A stretch of DNA of 64,000 nt from Lepidostoma basale (GCA_022606425.2 JAHDVF020000053.1:1240001-1304000); one strand, 5' to 3'; shown: positions 20,690 to 30,884, counted from the first letter of the stretch. Translations and numbers: made by a program. The notes: generated by a model not told the origin, from the letters alone.

Positions 20690-20830
20690 TGGTAGAAGTT
20701 CATTGTAAATAATGAAAAAATATTTTTTTAAATGCATACCTTTTTTTAATGTTTATTTAGTAAAAATCCACTAATGCGTCTGTGATCGGTTTCGGCAGCT
20801 CGTTGCCATTTCCTGGTACCTATATTAAAT
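20690..20830 (-). repeat. Penelope/retrozyme-like terminal repeat fragment
   Basis: ATGGTAGAAGTTCATTGTAA at 20690 opens the same repeat that appears in reverse at 49425-49450. On the minus strand TGGCAACGAGCTGCCGAAAC then CGATC at about 20779-20803 has the form of a short stem, GAAA and a cleavage-like triplet. Resemblance to hammerhead-bearing ends of Penelope-like elements is inferred. Confidence 0.4.
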
Positions 20831-21070
20831 TTTATTAGAGTTATATATGAAATGAAAATGGTAGGGGGTTGAAGTTTAACGATTCTCTATAATCCAATAT
20901 TGTTAAAATGTTCGAAGCATTACTAATAATATTATTGTTATTATTTTATTGTTTTGTAAGTTTAATTATTTTAAGTTTCTATATAATTAAAAACCAATTA
21001 CGGGTGTAGTTAATGTTCATAATGACCCTACCAAAATTTTATTTAGAAGAAACCGTCAGTGCATTTTAAC

Positions 21071-21334
21071 TAAATATATGGTTGGTTCAAAGGTAGAAAA
21101 CATTAAGTGACATTTCAAAAAAAAAAAAAAATTATTTGCAATTTCTGTATCAGACTTGTGAATTCTACGTCAGAAAATAATCACCAAGTGTATTTATTTA
21201 GAATAAGAGTTATTCTTTAATAAAAACATTTGGTAATTATTTTCTGACGTAGAATTCAGTCAGATACAGAAATTGCAAAAAAAAAATTAAATGTCACTTA
21301 ATGAGTTTTACCTTTGAACCGACGATATATTTTA
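21071..21334. mobile_element. Palindromic MITE
   Basis: The left arm TAAATATATGGTTGGTTCAA at 21071 pairs with GAACCGACGATATATTTTA-like sequence ending at 21334. Pairing continues inward through AGTGACATTT / AAATGTCACT and AATTTCTGTATCAGAC / GTCAGATACAGAAATT up to TTCTACGTCAGAAAATAATC. The arms are over 100 bp with small gaps, and the loop is at about 21190-21230. No ORF. Confidence 0.8.
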
Positions 21335-21354
21335 AAAAGTTTTTTTTTTCATTA

Positions 21355-21538
21355 TTTAGATAGTATATTGTATTCCTAAAGTCAAACCATCTCTCATGCG
21401 TTCCTGGTATTATACAATATAATTATGTTTTACCTGTTATTTTAACATTATTATATTATATTTTACCTGTTCTCAAATGTCTTAAACTTTAATATTTGTT
21501 TTTTAATATCTTTGAAAAATAAACTGATTTGATTTGAA
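21355..21538 (+). mobile_element. Family E LINE, 3' UTR and tail
   Basis: GTCAAACCATCTCTCATGCG, TTCCTGGTATTATAC and TTTACCTGTTCTCAAATGTC, ending AAATAAACTGATTTGATTTG. It holds only the last codons, the 3' UTR and the (TGATT)n tail. It sits next to the MITE. Confidence 0.8.
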
Positions 21539-21539
21539 A

Positions 21540-22170
21540 TCCACATTAATTAAATAATAGCGTAGATATTCACTATTGGTAGCAATTGGATTTCTTGGGA
21601 AAATCCATGTAACTCGTAATTCGGGACCGTAGTTTCGGAGATCGTTTCAGTCTCCATCTCAGGGTGGTAATAACGGTTATTACCCTTTTCTTGAAAACTT
21701 TTTATTTTATTCTAGGCGTAAATATCATATAATATTAAATCACAAATAAGATAATAAATAATCATTAAAAAATCTCGGAAAGAAGGGACGATCAAACATA
21801 TAATAATGTAATAGGAAACAAAGCATGGAAATGTGTAAGACATTTGTCTTGAACTACATTCGAAACACAATGGATCCTAAAAGTCACGAACATACATATC
21901 TTGGAAGAAAGGCCGAGTCGAGACACACTAGTGTGTAGGTAGACCAATTTGTTAGGAAGATAAGCACGATCTTAATCACAGTCCCTAAACAATAAGACAG
22001 AATACAAGGGAGAGTGGGAAGCTATAAATGCAAAAAATTCTTGAAATATAAATAATTCAAAGAATCCTTTCAGGTCTGCGTTTTTTATAAATATATCACT
22101 TGATTCAAAACAAAAATACTTTGATATGAAGCACTTTATTTGTGGTGTGGTATTTTTAAATATAATAAGA
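21540..22170. other. Spacer, nothing recognised
   Basis: GATCGTTTCAGTCTCCATCT near 21640 and the palindromic AATAACGGTTATT at 21668-21680 are the only structured parts. No coding content. Confidence 0.5.
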
Positions 22171-22355
22171 TACACTTGTAAATTTGTATTCACACCACTT
22201 TATTTATTTCAACAACCAACCGGTTTCGCTCCCACCGGAGCTTTGTCAGGGTTACAAAAGACAGTGTCTTTTGTAACCTTGACAACGCAGAAGCGGGAGC
22301 GAAACCGGTGGGTTATTAAAAAGAATAAAGTGGTGAAAATACAAATTTAAGTGTA
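22171..22355. repeat. Imperfect palindrome with hammerhead-like cores
   Basis: The outer arms TACACTTGTAAATTTGTATT and ACAAATTTAAGTGTA pair, continuing through CACTTTATT and AACCGGTTTCGCTCCC / GGGAGCGAAACCGGT. The inner arms GTTACAAAAGACA / TGTCTTTTGTAAC are perfect. Each half holds CGAAACCGGT next to a CTCC/GGAG stem. This arrangement recurs at 23.3 and 48.9 kb and suggests terminal repeats of a Penelope-like or retrozyme element in inverted order. Confidence 0.6.
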
Positions 22356-22639
22356 ATAATATTTTATTCATAACAAAAATGTTTGGTTAAGGATATTTGT
22401 AAATGTGTCACAAAATATTCCTTTCACGCATATAAATTTCAGTGTGGGAAATAGTTGACTTTTATTAAGGTAATCTGATGATACATCTTTTTAATATAAC
22501 AATACAGTCTTTATTATTTTGTACAATATAACAAAGGCTAACCAAAGGGATCACAGATTTTCTCTTTGAGGTGTAGCAATCATAGCTGTTGGCACTCGGC
22601 CCTGAAATCCTTCCAAAGTAATAAACAAAATACAATTTT

Positions 22640-22945
22640 GTGCATGATGACCTTCATGGCAAGAGCTTTGACTGCCACACCGAGGGTCCCGGGTTCGATT
22701 CCTGGCGATGGCAGTGTGATTGTTACGTTGTCTGGTGTAAAATTCACGTGACAATAAAATGACGATAGGTATGCTACCTATCGCATGTCATGAGAATCAA
22801 TACCCACAAAGTTATATACAGTAATTGGTTTAAAATAACCTGCCGTATACAAATATGGAAAGCAATGGGAAACTACTATTAATATTTGCATTTTGCTGCA
22901 AACCAATCCCTTGGATTGAACTAGCGAAGAGCAAAAAAATATTGA
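22640..22945 (+). mobile_element. tRNA-derived SINE-t
   Basis: The B box GGTTCGATTCC is at about 22693-22703, preceded by CACACCGAGGGTCCCGG. The body has CAGTGTGATTGTTACGTTGT, CACGTGACAATAAAATGACG, an ACCTATCGCATGTCATGAGA block, and a distal part ending CTGCAAACCAATCCCTTGGA. The A box region (TGGCAAGAGC) has lost the TGG repeat seen at 25.64 kb. The full-length body makes this a good reference copy. Confidence 0.8.
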
Positions 22946-23258
22946 ATATTCTCATATTTCACTTTAAATTTTTACTATCGAACTCGAAGAAAAATAATCC
23001 AGTTTAGAAGCAAGAATTGAATTTTTTACTGGCATGATTATTTAATCACCTGAATGAATTTATTTGAGGTACGTTATTGCATAAATTAAAATGTATTATA
23101 TAACATAAATAAATATATTTTAAAACAGCATTAATTTTGCTTCGTTTACTTAGTTGTGTTTTAAAATGAATTTAGAATGCGGAACGTGAAAACATATATT
23201 ATGATAATCAAATGATTTTACTAAAATCTCTTGATGGAAGTTCATTTTAAATAATAAT
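22946..23258. other. AT-rich sequence with a repeat end
   Basis: ATGATTTTACTAAAATCTCTTG at 23211-23232 is the reverse complement of 48984-49010, so the repeat that contains the next palindrome extends left to about 23190. Confidence 0.5.
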
Positions 23259-23442
23259 TAAATAAAACGATGTTTTTTAACTACTTCCACTTTTGTCTTT
23301 ATTTAGACAGCGACCGGTTTCGCCAGGCTCGCTGGCATCGACAGACTGGCACCAGTCTGTCGATGCCAGCGAGCCTGGCGAAACCGGTCGCTGTCTAAAT
23401 AAAGACAAAAGTGGAAGTAGTTAAAAAACATCGTTTTATTTA
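23259..23442. repeat. Near-perfect 89 bp inverted repeat with hammerhead-like cores
   Basis: Arms 23259-23347 and 23354-23442 are reverse complements, apart from at most a base or two at their outer ends, and are separated by GGCACC. Each arm, read outward, contains CTGTCGATGCCAGCGAG, CTGGCGAAACCGGTCGCTG and then CTAAATAAAGAC. The GCCAG/CTGGC stem followed by GAAA and the palindromic ACCGGT with a C after it have the layout of dimeric hammerhead ribozymes of Penelope-like elements. The first core element reads CTGTCGA, not CTGANGA. Confidence 0.65.
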
Positions 23443-23450
23443 AACATATA

Positions 23451-24300
23451 TTATGTTTAAAAATGGATTTAAAAGTGAAAATATTTATAACAGAACTTAA
23501 CTTAACAAAAACAGATTATGACTTAACAAAACAAAACAAAAACAGTGAACCATAAAATAAAATTAAGTAACATACGTGTAAGCTCTAAATTCTTTTATTA
23601 GTAGCATGTAAATACCTGAATGTATTGATTTCCTGATTTTAATGCAAAATTTTCACGATAAATGTATAGTTTTCTTCCTTTGTACAATCATTGTAAAATG
23701 TTAATTAATGTTACAAAATTAATCACTATTTTTACACTTCACATCGTAACACAATACATTTTACGTTAAATACTTTACACTACTTTTAACACTTTAAAAT
23801 AGCTAACTTCAACTTCTTAATATATAACAATACAATTTTTACTTTAAGAACTAACCGATATTACACTAAAGTAGTTATATTTAAACTTGTATCACAAGTT
23901 TATTAAAGTTTGCGCGTTGAATTACGCGGAATACATAGGGACACACGTCATTTCAATACAACGGCGAAAGCTTACTGACTCGGAGTCCCGACGCACTGGT
24001 ACCGTTAGACCCAGTAGGCGTCTACCGTAGGTAGTGAAATTTCTGTTTTCATCTTCATTCAATTTCAGGGCGCACGCGCCATAAGAAAAGTAAGCAGTCA
24101 GCTTTTCAAAAACATTTTGAATAATCTAAATAAAATAAAATTGTGGCGAGTACAAATCGACTTTGTTTAGATGGCCCTTCAAAAATATTCTTGGGAACTA
24201 TGTTATGTAAAGTTTTGTTCGTTTAGTTCTGGGAATCATTTTGTGTGGGATGATATATTGACGTGGTTTGAATACTTTGGGCTTAATATAAATGTACACA
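23451..24300. other. AT-rich spacer, nothing recognised
   Basis: Only (A)n-rich patches and a GC-richer stretch near 23910-24080. No coding motif or repeat was matched. Confidence 0.5.
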
Positions 24301-24305
24301 TAGAA

Positions 24306-24845
24306 AATATTCTGAGGTATCTCTACATGAGGGAGTATGGTAGCTATCCGTGGCTCTATTCCACAGTATTTCTTTTGGGAATGCTTGGAGCCAACTCTCA
24401 GCAGCTTCAAAGAGATGGGCATCCCATAACCCATTTATTTAGATTAATCAGGGGATATTTCGAGAACTCGGCCGTGCTGGAGGGTGTTCGACTTTTTGTC
24501 CCTGGTAGATATCTTCGACAGCGACAGCATAGATTGTTTTACCTACCGGCCGCCAGAACCAACCTGCCTCTGGTGACACCGGTGGGAAGAGCAATTAATC
24601 TGCTGAACGCGGTCTCCTCGGAGATCGACATCTTTCATATTAGTGAAAGTACGTTCAGAAGGCAAATACTCTTAATTCTGGAGAGTATCCTGTCTTCCTA
24701 AGGTTGAACCATCCCTCATGCGTTTCTGGTAGTATACTATACAAAATATATTATTTTACCTGTTCTCAATAGATGCCTTAAAAATTAATTTTGTAATGTC
24801 TGTTGATGAAATAAACTGATTTGATTTTATTTGATTGATTTGATT
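24306..24845 (+). pseudogene. Family E (jockey/CR1-like) LINE, 3' end with open C terminus
   Basis: The frame 24171-24701 stays open for 176 codons; only the part from about 24306 is LINE-derived. Motifs: YLYMREYGSYPWLY, LLGMLGANS, then LRQRQHRLFYLPAARTNLPL and VTPVGRAINLLNAVSSEID, ending HISESTFRRQILLILESILS. Downstream lie the 3' UTR and a (TGATT)n tail at 24812-24845. It is the C terminus after the RT domain; RT itself is absent. The open frame suggests a fairly recent copy. Confidence 0.85.
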
Positions 24846-24849
24846 AAAG

Positions 24850-25390
24850 GCAACATTCGTTTATTCAATATTAATTCAGGAACATTAATAAATACTTCAA
24901 TTGTGTATAATAAAATATGAACACCTTGTAATAAAAATATCTTATTATACATGTTACAATATACACACAATATAATACATACTTATGAATATTTTGTGAT
25001 ACATTAAATGAATGGCTTCTCAGGATAAATTTCTGTGAGTATTGATCGAGATCAAATTTAAAATTTCCGAGATATAGGTTAATGAAAGCTTTTCGGAAAT
25101 GATAAACTTTTCACGCCTAATATTTTGTAAAGTTCAAATGTTGAAGATTTTATTTAATTATTTTCCTGCAAATAAGTAATATTAACCATGAAAATAACAC
25201 TCTGATATTTTGCGTCAGTTTTCAATATTTTTAAAATATATGTTTTGTTATGCTTATTTGGCTGAGAAGTGACTTGACATTAATTTTTTTATAAAAACAT
25301 GAACACTTGATTTCATTTAAAATAAAATGTATTTATTATGTGAGAAACGATATAAGCCAAATACAGTATTGTACTCTAAAAGTTAAGTGT
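24850..25390. other. AT-rich spacer, nothing recognised
   Basis: No coding or repeat signal was seen. Confidence 0.6.
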
Positions 25391-25394
25391 TGTA

Positions 25395-25990
25395 GTAAAA
25401 TCAGTTACAGCGAAGCACGAAACTGTCAAAAGAAGGATGAAATTAGATGTCTTAGACGAATTTGTAGAAAATCTGTATAGAATAAACATGAGAGCAATGC
25501 GAATGAAAGTGTTATGAACAAAATAATATAATAAACATTAAGATGGTTTAGACTCGTGGAAATAATGAATAAACAAAGAATAGTAAAAAAAGTATATGGT
25601 CAGCATGTAAATAGAACTAGAAATAGAGGAAGACAACCTTCGTGGCAGAGTGGTAAGAGCTCTGATTCTCATTCCGAAGGTTCTGGGTTCGATTCCCGGC
25701 GATGGCAGTGTGATTGTCACACTGTCTTTGGTCTGGCGTAGTATTCTCGTGACAATAAAATGGCGATAGATTGGCTACCTGTCACATGTCACGAGAATCA
25801 ATATATCAGCTTAAACAAATTGTATACTGTAATTGAGTTCAAGCGACCTGTAGTATACGTAAAAAAAAAAAAAAAAAGACCGTGGAAAATGTGGCACGAT
25901 CAAATAAATCAAATATTGAATGTCAGGAAAGAACAGTTTGGCCGTCCATTATTTCTGCCTACCCCTTCGGAGATACGGCGTGATGGTTAG
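25395..25990 (+). mobile_element. Family A LINE, 3' fragment interrupted by a SINE
   Basis: Scraps AGAAGGATGAAATTAGATGT and TTAGACGAATTTGTAGAAAA, then ATTAAGATGGTTTAGACTCG and AAATAGAGGAAGAC, belong to the A C-terminal block. The copy is split at about 25633. After the SINE it resumes with GACCGTGGAAAATGTGGCAC and continues to GATACGGCGTGATGGTTAGT. Stops break every frame. Confidence 0.85.
25633..25877 (+). mobile_element. tRNA-derived SINE-t nested in family A
   Basis: The head TTCGTGGCAGAGTGGTAAGA carries an intact A box, and GGTTCGATTCC at 25687-25697 is an intact B box. The body GTCTTTGGTCTGGCG, CGTGACAATAAAATGGCGAT and CACATGTCACGAGAATC ends in an A17 tail at about 25861-25877. A possible short target duplication (AAGAC) flanks it. 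The anticodon loop region TTCTCATTC is CAT-like by position, so the source may have been a tRNA-Met; this is uncertain. Confidence 0.85.
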
Positions 25991-26344
25991 TCAGTTAGTT
26001 ATCAGTTACTATTTTTCCTATAAATATTCCTATACGAAACCGGATGCGCAAAACAAAGCTTTTTTTTTTTAATTACATTATTGCATCATTTATTGATCGG
26101 TTGAATAATTTCTCATGAATTATATGCTGGTTTATTTATTTTAATAAAAGTTAAAAACACTTATTATTTTATAAACAGTTACTACACTTACTACTACAGA
26201 TATTTCCAATGACACAGTTGTTTTCCACTTTTGAGAGTATTTTTCTGGGCTGAGACCGGCTGCCGTCAATCGATTAGGGACAGGTGCAAAATAAACGAAA
26301 TTAGAATATACATAGTGTTTATTAGATACATGTTTGAAATAAAA

Positions 26345-26880
26345 CAACTAACTAACTAAGGGTCTTGCCCTCTGAGGGTGCGCTGTTTTCCAGCTGGGAG
26401 AGGGAGGTTGCCCCTCTGTGACGGGTCTCGTTCCTCTCCCTCTTGGCCATAATAATAATTTGTGCAGTGGTTTTATTTATTTATTTAATATTATGAAATG
26501 CTTCCTAAACCTCGTCCTTCGTCCTACATGCCAAAAACTGTACTCTACGTTATTATTATTTATTTTTTTCCCATCCCGCATTTGTCTCATCTGCCTCTCC
26601 TGTTCTTCCCGCTATATATTCCTGTGGTGTATCATAATTTTTATCTTTTATATAATGTTCCTAAAATGTTCATGTATTATATATTATGCTTATTTATATT
26701 TATTCAATAAAGTACAGCGGAGCGTAGAAGGGAGATTGAGTAGATTAAATGTGGTCTGGCACCCCCTTGTTGTTGCCGTATTTAAATGTAAGTCCCGGAT
26801 GGACCGGGGACAGGCCCAGGGAGTGTACGAGCGAGGCTGATAAAAGTTCGCCGCTACGCTCTATAACAGCCTCGGGTATG
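26345..26880 (-). repeat. Unclassified element with a (TTAG)n tail
   Basis: On the minus strand the element ends CCCTCAGAGGGCAAGACCC followed by TTAGTTAGTTAGTT (26344-26359 in complement). The opposite end at about 26720-26880 is GC-rich (GGAGCGTAGAAGGGAGATTG, CCGGGGACAGGCCC). The body differs from A and B. It may be a third retroposon using the same tail. The plus frame 26418-26840 is judged to be chance. Confidence 0.5.
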
Positions 26881-26904
26881 TGGCGGGAACTTCTATGTTC
26901 CTTT

Positions 26905-26980
26905 AAAAAAAAAACTAACTAATTAACTAACCATCACGCCATTTCTCCGGAGGGGTAGGCAGAGAGGATGGATCGGACAG
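26905..26980 (-). mobile_element. Family A or B tail scrap
   Basis: CTAACTAATTAACTAACCAT then CACGCCATTTCTCCGGAGGG: only the last 60-70 bases of the 3' end are present. It abuts the previous element. Confidence 0.75.
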
Positions 26981-27530
26981 AGTATTGTGTATTATAATAA
27001 TATTTTTGAAAAATTGATACTTTTATTTTAAATGTTACTGAATTTAAATATAATATGTTGTATATTTTGGTCTTTGGTTGGCGTCCCTTTTTGGATTTTC
27101 CATCCATTAGTTCATTTTTGAGCTACAATGATCTGAAATCGTGACGTAATGGGTATAACAAAGGTGAGTATGCAAACAGTAATTGATTGTTAATAATTAA
27201 TTGGTCAGGGGTGCTGTATTTGAATAAATTAATTTCTTAAAATTTTTATAAGTATAATTAGATATTAATAAGTTTTAGTCATGCTGTATCATGCTTATCA
27301 ACTTCATTTTTATTCATGTAACTAGCTGTCTCTTAAATTATAAATATTATATTACATATAAAGTATTCTTTAAGAACTAATTCGTCATTATTACGATCAT
27401 TACATCATTACATCACGTCATTACTAAGATTATTCATTTTAAAGAAAGAACGCCGCTTTTCAATCATTAAATTATTTTAATATATAAGTTTTTCACAGAG
27501 AACATTATAGTCTAAGCTTTATTAATACGA
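26981..27530. other. AT-rich spacer, nothing recognised
   Basis: No coding or repeat signal was seen. Confidence 0.55.
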
Positions 27531-27665
27531 GGGACGCAAAGCTTTCAGTTTTGGCCCAAGCTGTACAAGCGGGTATTAGAGGGTCCGATGTTCTGCGGAA
27601 TACCCACTTGTGCAGCTGAAAGCTGTGCGTCCAAAACTGAAATCTGTGCGTCCCTCGTCTTAATA
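27531..27665. mobile_element. Short palindromic MITE (about 135 bp)
   Basis: The arms ATTAATACGAGGGACGCAAA and TGCGTCCCTCGTCTTAATAT pair, continuing through GCTTTCAGTTTTGG / CCAAAACTGAAATC and AAGCTGTACAAGCGGGTATT / AATACCCACTTGTGCAGCTG. A small asymmetric insertion is present in the right arm. No ORF. Confidence 0.75.
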
Positions 27666-27704
27666 TATTAGTGTCTGTCTGGAAAAGGAAATCAATGTGC
27701 AAAA

Positions 27705-28135
27705 CCCTGACATAAAGATCAGCAGCAAAGTAAGAATTTATAAGACTTGTGTGTGACCCATCATGACATATGGGATTGAATACAGGGCGGACACCAAAAT
27801 CACAAAAAAAAAGCGCTCAGAGTGCCGGAAATGAAGACGCTCAGAAACATATCTGGTTTAACACTTTGCGATATAATTAGGAAATTAAGGATTAGGAAAT
27901 TAAGGAAATATGGGAGAACAGGGATGTCGTTAGGTGGGGTAGGCAAAATAAAAGATCTGGTATCCACACATGAGGAGAATGTATACATCCAGGGTCCTTC
28001 TCGTTGTGTTGTACGGTTAACACTTAAGTAGACGACGCCGGCAGACCAGCAAAGACACCTCGCAGGAGGCCAATTCCTCTTAAGAAACCTACACTAAGCC
28101 ACAAGTCCTACACTAAGAAGAATAAGAAGAGAAGT
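27705..28135 (+). pseudogene. Family C RTE, C-terminal fragment
   Basis: Codons for KVRIYKTCV, PIMTYGIEYRADT, then EMKTLRNISGLTL and the IRKLRK region, where a 16-base block GGAAATTAAGGATTAG is locally duplicated. It continues to the 3' UTR CAGGAGGCCAATTCCTCTTA and a tail of AAGAAGAATAAGAAGAG. The same UTR occurs at 14.4 kb in reverse. Confidence 0.8.
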
Positions 28136-28380
28136 CAAATAATCCTTTCACATTTATTGTTTCAGAAAGAGTTCACACTTCTTTCACCATTCATTTAATT
28201 ACATGCTTCTTTAAAATCTCAGATTTATGATGTTCATAAATCTTTCGTCCTTTTTACACAAACAGTAAGTTTCACTTCCATTCTCTGCTTATAACACCAA
28301 TCATATGTGCTCTAAATAAATTTTCTAACATTTTTGTTACTCGTTTAGGTATCTTCTTTACCTTTTGCCTTCCATTAATA
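28136..28380. other. Possible LINE scrap, unassigned
   Basis: On the minus strand KVKKIPKRVTKMLENLFRAH can be read near 28300-28360. It resembles no family I can name with confidence. Confidence 0.3.
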
Positions 28381-28520
28381 TTGACGAAAACGTCTGTTTT
28401 TTTTTATGAGTTTTTTTTATATATTTTTTCATGAATGACATGTTTTGGCTTACCAAGGTTAAACGTGTCATTTCCATAGAATATATAAAAACTTATACAA
28501 AACAGACGTTTTCATTTGTA
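28381..28520. repeat. Inverted repeat of Penelope/retrozyme-like type
   Basis: GAAAACGTCTGTTTT at about 28385 pairs with AAAACAGACGTTTTC at about 28500-28514. Inside, GAATGACATGTTTTGG (28433-28448) is a worn complement of the CGAAACATGTCATTC motif seen at 35.4 kb. Confidence 0.5.
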
Positions 28521-28984
28521 TTAAATATTTCATGGAAATATTTTAGATCGGTTTTCGAGAAACAATAAATATATTTTGGTATTTATTAAATTATATAAAA
28601 ATTATTGGGCATTCGTCATAATCATAAATATCAAAACTTGTAGGGCCTCTACTCGTATGTCGTAAGTACCCAAAATAGAGTCGATTACAAATGTAACAAT
28701 AGTGATTATTGAGCAGCTTTAGGTATATCGTAACGTATGGTTAATTATTCACCAACAATAGAAGACGCCGCTCAGCAGCTCAGCAGCATTCAGCAGCTCT
28801 AAACAACGATGTTATGCTGCAACTGAACCATTTTAAAAGTTTTTTATTCCAAGATTTTTTTCGTCTCTCGATACTTTAACCTTGAATGGTTTTCCTTAAT
28901 TTTTACCTTGGATAATCGTGCCTAAAGTATTTGAGTTTCCTGGGCTTCCTGATAAATTTAAACTACCTAAATTAATAACGGTCA
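28521..28984. other. AT-rich spacer
   Basis: A small CAGCAGCTCAGCAGCATTCA repeat lies near 28775-28800. TACTCGTA occurs at 28650. Nothing else is recognised. Confidence 0.5.
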
Positions 28985-29245
28985 CGCAATAGGCAGAGAG
29001 GAGAGGCCGTCGGACATTTTTTTACCTGACGCACTTATTCAGAATTCTCAAACTTAATACAGCGTGGCATATATGCACGTCGATTCATCCGTTTTGTACA
29101 GGGTAGTCAACGAACATTTCATGATATTTATCTTCCCACATTTTCCTCAATTTTTCGGGATTCGGTCACGCATTGATGTTCCATTCACTTATACCTGATT
29201 AACATTATTGTATTCCATATGTTTCAATATTATTGACTATCTTTT
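28985..29245 (-). mobile_element. Family A LINE, very divergent 3' fragment
   Basis: CAATAGGCAGAGAGGAGAGG, TTACCTGACGCACTTATTC, ATGCACGTCGATTC and CCACATTTTCCTCAATTTTT follow the order of the A 3' block in reverse complement but with many changes. It is an old copy immediately left of a younger one. Confidence 0.6.
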
Positions 29246-29267
29246 CAGTATATTGTATATGACATTT

Positions 29268-29580
29268 CACTAACTAACTAACTAACCATCACGCCGTCTC
29301 CCCGAATGGGTAGGCAGAAAGAATGGACTGCTACACTTTTCTTTCCTGACATATTACTCTCGCTTCCTCAACATTCATACATCATGTCATGCACGCGCGT
29401 CGATTTTTCTGACTCCCCACATGGCCGACATTCAATATTTTATTTATTTGATCGTGCCACGTTTTCCTCGGTCTTCCTCTATTTCTGGTTTCATTTACAT
29501 CTTGAACATATATTTTTTTTACCATTCTTTCTTCATTCATTCTTTCCATATGTCCAAACCATCTTAATGATCTTAGTGCC
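29268..29580 (-). mobile_element. Family A LINE, 3' fragment
   Basis: (CTAA)n at 29270-29285, CCATCACGCCGTCTCCCCG, then minus frame 29382-29582 with GSLRWFGHMERMNEERMVKK, NRGRPRKTWHDQINKILNVG and HVGSQKNRRACMT. It keeps 67 codons open and has the empty form of the CTCGTA site. 5' truncated at 29580. Confidence 0.9.
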
Positions 29581-30160
29581 AAATTGGTTTTCTACCCAAG
29601 TAAATAAATATGTATAAAATTTGTTTATTGGTAGGTTTATTTACAACTGTAAACCATATTCTGCTGTTATAACTGTTAATGATGACGAAAAATACAATTA
29701 AATAAAAATAAGAAAGTAATATAACGGTTATATCTATAAATATAACGTAAATATTTGTATTTGGCATAAAAAATATTTTCTGTGAGATAAATAGTGCATT
29801 TCGCTCTTATGCTAATATGAACATGAAAAATAGAAGGGAGATAGCACACCTCCAGTTGACGGTGCACATATGGCAATAACAAGTGACGGACAATACTGTG
29901 TAACGGACATCGATGCCGCATAACTATTGGTATGATACAAAGTTTCAAATATCAAAGGTCAAATTGCTAGATGATCTAATGTGTTAACCTATACCGATTC
30001 AAATTAATCTCTCATTTCATTTGTCATTTGTCATACAACGAATATATAATAGATGCACATATAAAAATACTGAGATTACTGATAATGACACTGCAGCGAT
30101 ATGACGGTAATCGATGCCGCATATCTATCAGTAAGATAGAAACAGACAGATGATACAATA
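29581..30160. other. AT-rich spacer with a local direct duplication
   Basis: ACGGACATCGATGCCGCATA at about 29902 and ACGGTAATCGATGCCGCATA at about 30104 start similar stretches of about 40 bases, roughly 200 bases apart. No ORF and no assignment. Confidence 0.5.
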
Positions 30161-30162
30161 TA

Positions 30163-30870
30163 TATGTCGCCACCACCTAGTTAAATACGCCGCTCAATTG
30201 AACGGCTAGCCTGATAGCCATTCGATAACATGTGTTTTTGTAAAAAGTAACACGATTTTCAAACAAAAAAGAGAGAGAGCATGCGTATAGGGGATGTGGG
30301 ATGTATTATTTTTTTCAAAACTAACTCTTACCTAAAGGTTAGATTCTCGGTGAAATCAATAATAATAAAGATGTGTTTTTTTCTGAAGCCTGGGTGATTG
30401 TGATGTAATTCCTCTCTGTAATTGGGTCTTCCAGTCTGTTGAGGTGGTTAAAGTGAAATACAATAAAATAGAAATAAAAATAAAGTGTTTTTTTATAAAC
30501 ACGCTATGCGTCAATGTGAACATTATAACCGTACAAGCGCTAAGCCAATGTCAAAACTCGTACGGTAGTAAAGAAGAACAATACGTTTAGGTTAGAGTTA
30601 GTTTTTTTTAAATAATACATCCCACATCCCCTATACGCATGCTCTCTCTCTTTTTTGTTTGAAAATCATGTTACTTTTTACAACAACGCACGTTATCGAA
30701 TGCCGACTGACAGTTGAACATAAAATTGCGAGATGACTGCTAGCGTTGCAGTGGTAAAAATTAGAACTAAAAAGTTGAGCTATCTTAATTTATTCAACTA
30801 CCGGCCGCCATTTCATTATCAACCTAGCCGTTCAATTGAGCGGCATATTTAACTAGGTGGCGGCGACATA
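30163..30870. mobile_element. 708 bp element with long nested inverted repeats
   Basis: The ends TATGTCGCCACCACCTAGTT and AACTAGGTGGCGGCGACATA form about 47 bp TIRs (through CGCTCAATTGAACGGCTAG). A second pair of arms at about 30240-30335 and 30595-30690 includes GAGAGAGAGCATGCGTATAG and GGGGATGTGGGATGTATTAT. TA at 30161-30162 and 30871-30872 may be the target duplication. No ORF. Foldback-type non-autonomous DNA transposon; superfamily not fixed. Confidence 0.85.
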
Positions 30871-30884
30871 TACACCGGGAACGC

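Noticed and set aside
24171..24305. N-terminal 45 codons of the 176-codon frame as part of the protein
   Set aside because: The copies at 20.3 and 46.1 kb share similarity only from the YLYM block, so the upstream part is chance sequence read through.
25633..25706. Possible functional tRNA gene
   Set aside because: A and B boxes are present, but the sequence continues into the SINE body, lacks a proper acceptor stem and repeats elsewhere in the window.
26418..26840. 140-codon open frame
   Set aside because: It spans the boundary of an unclassified repeat and reads as hydrophobic AT-rich sequence. No motif, and no frame in any relative.
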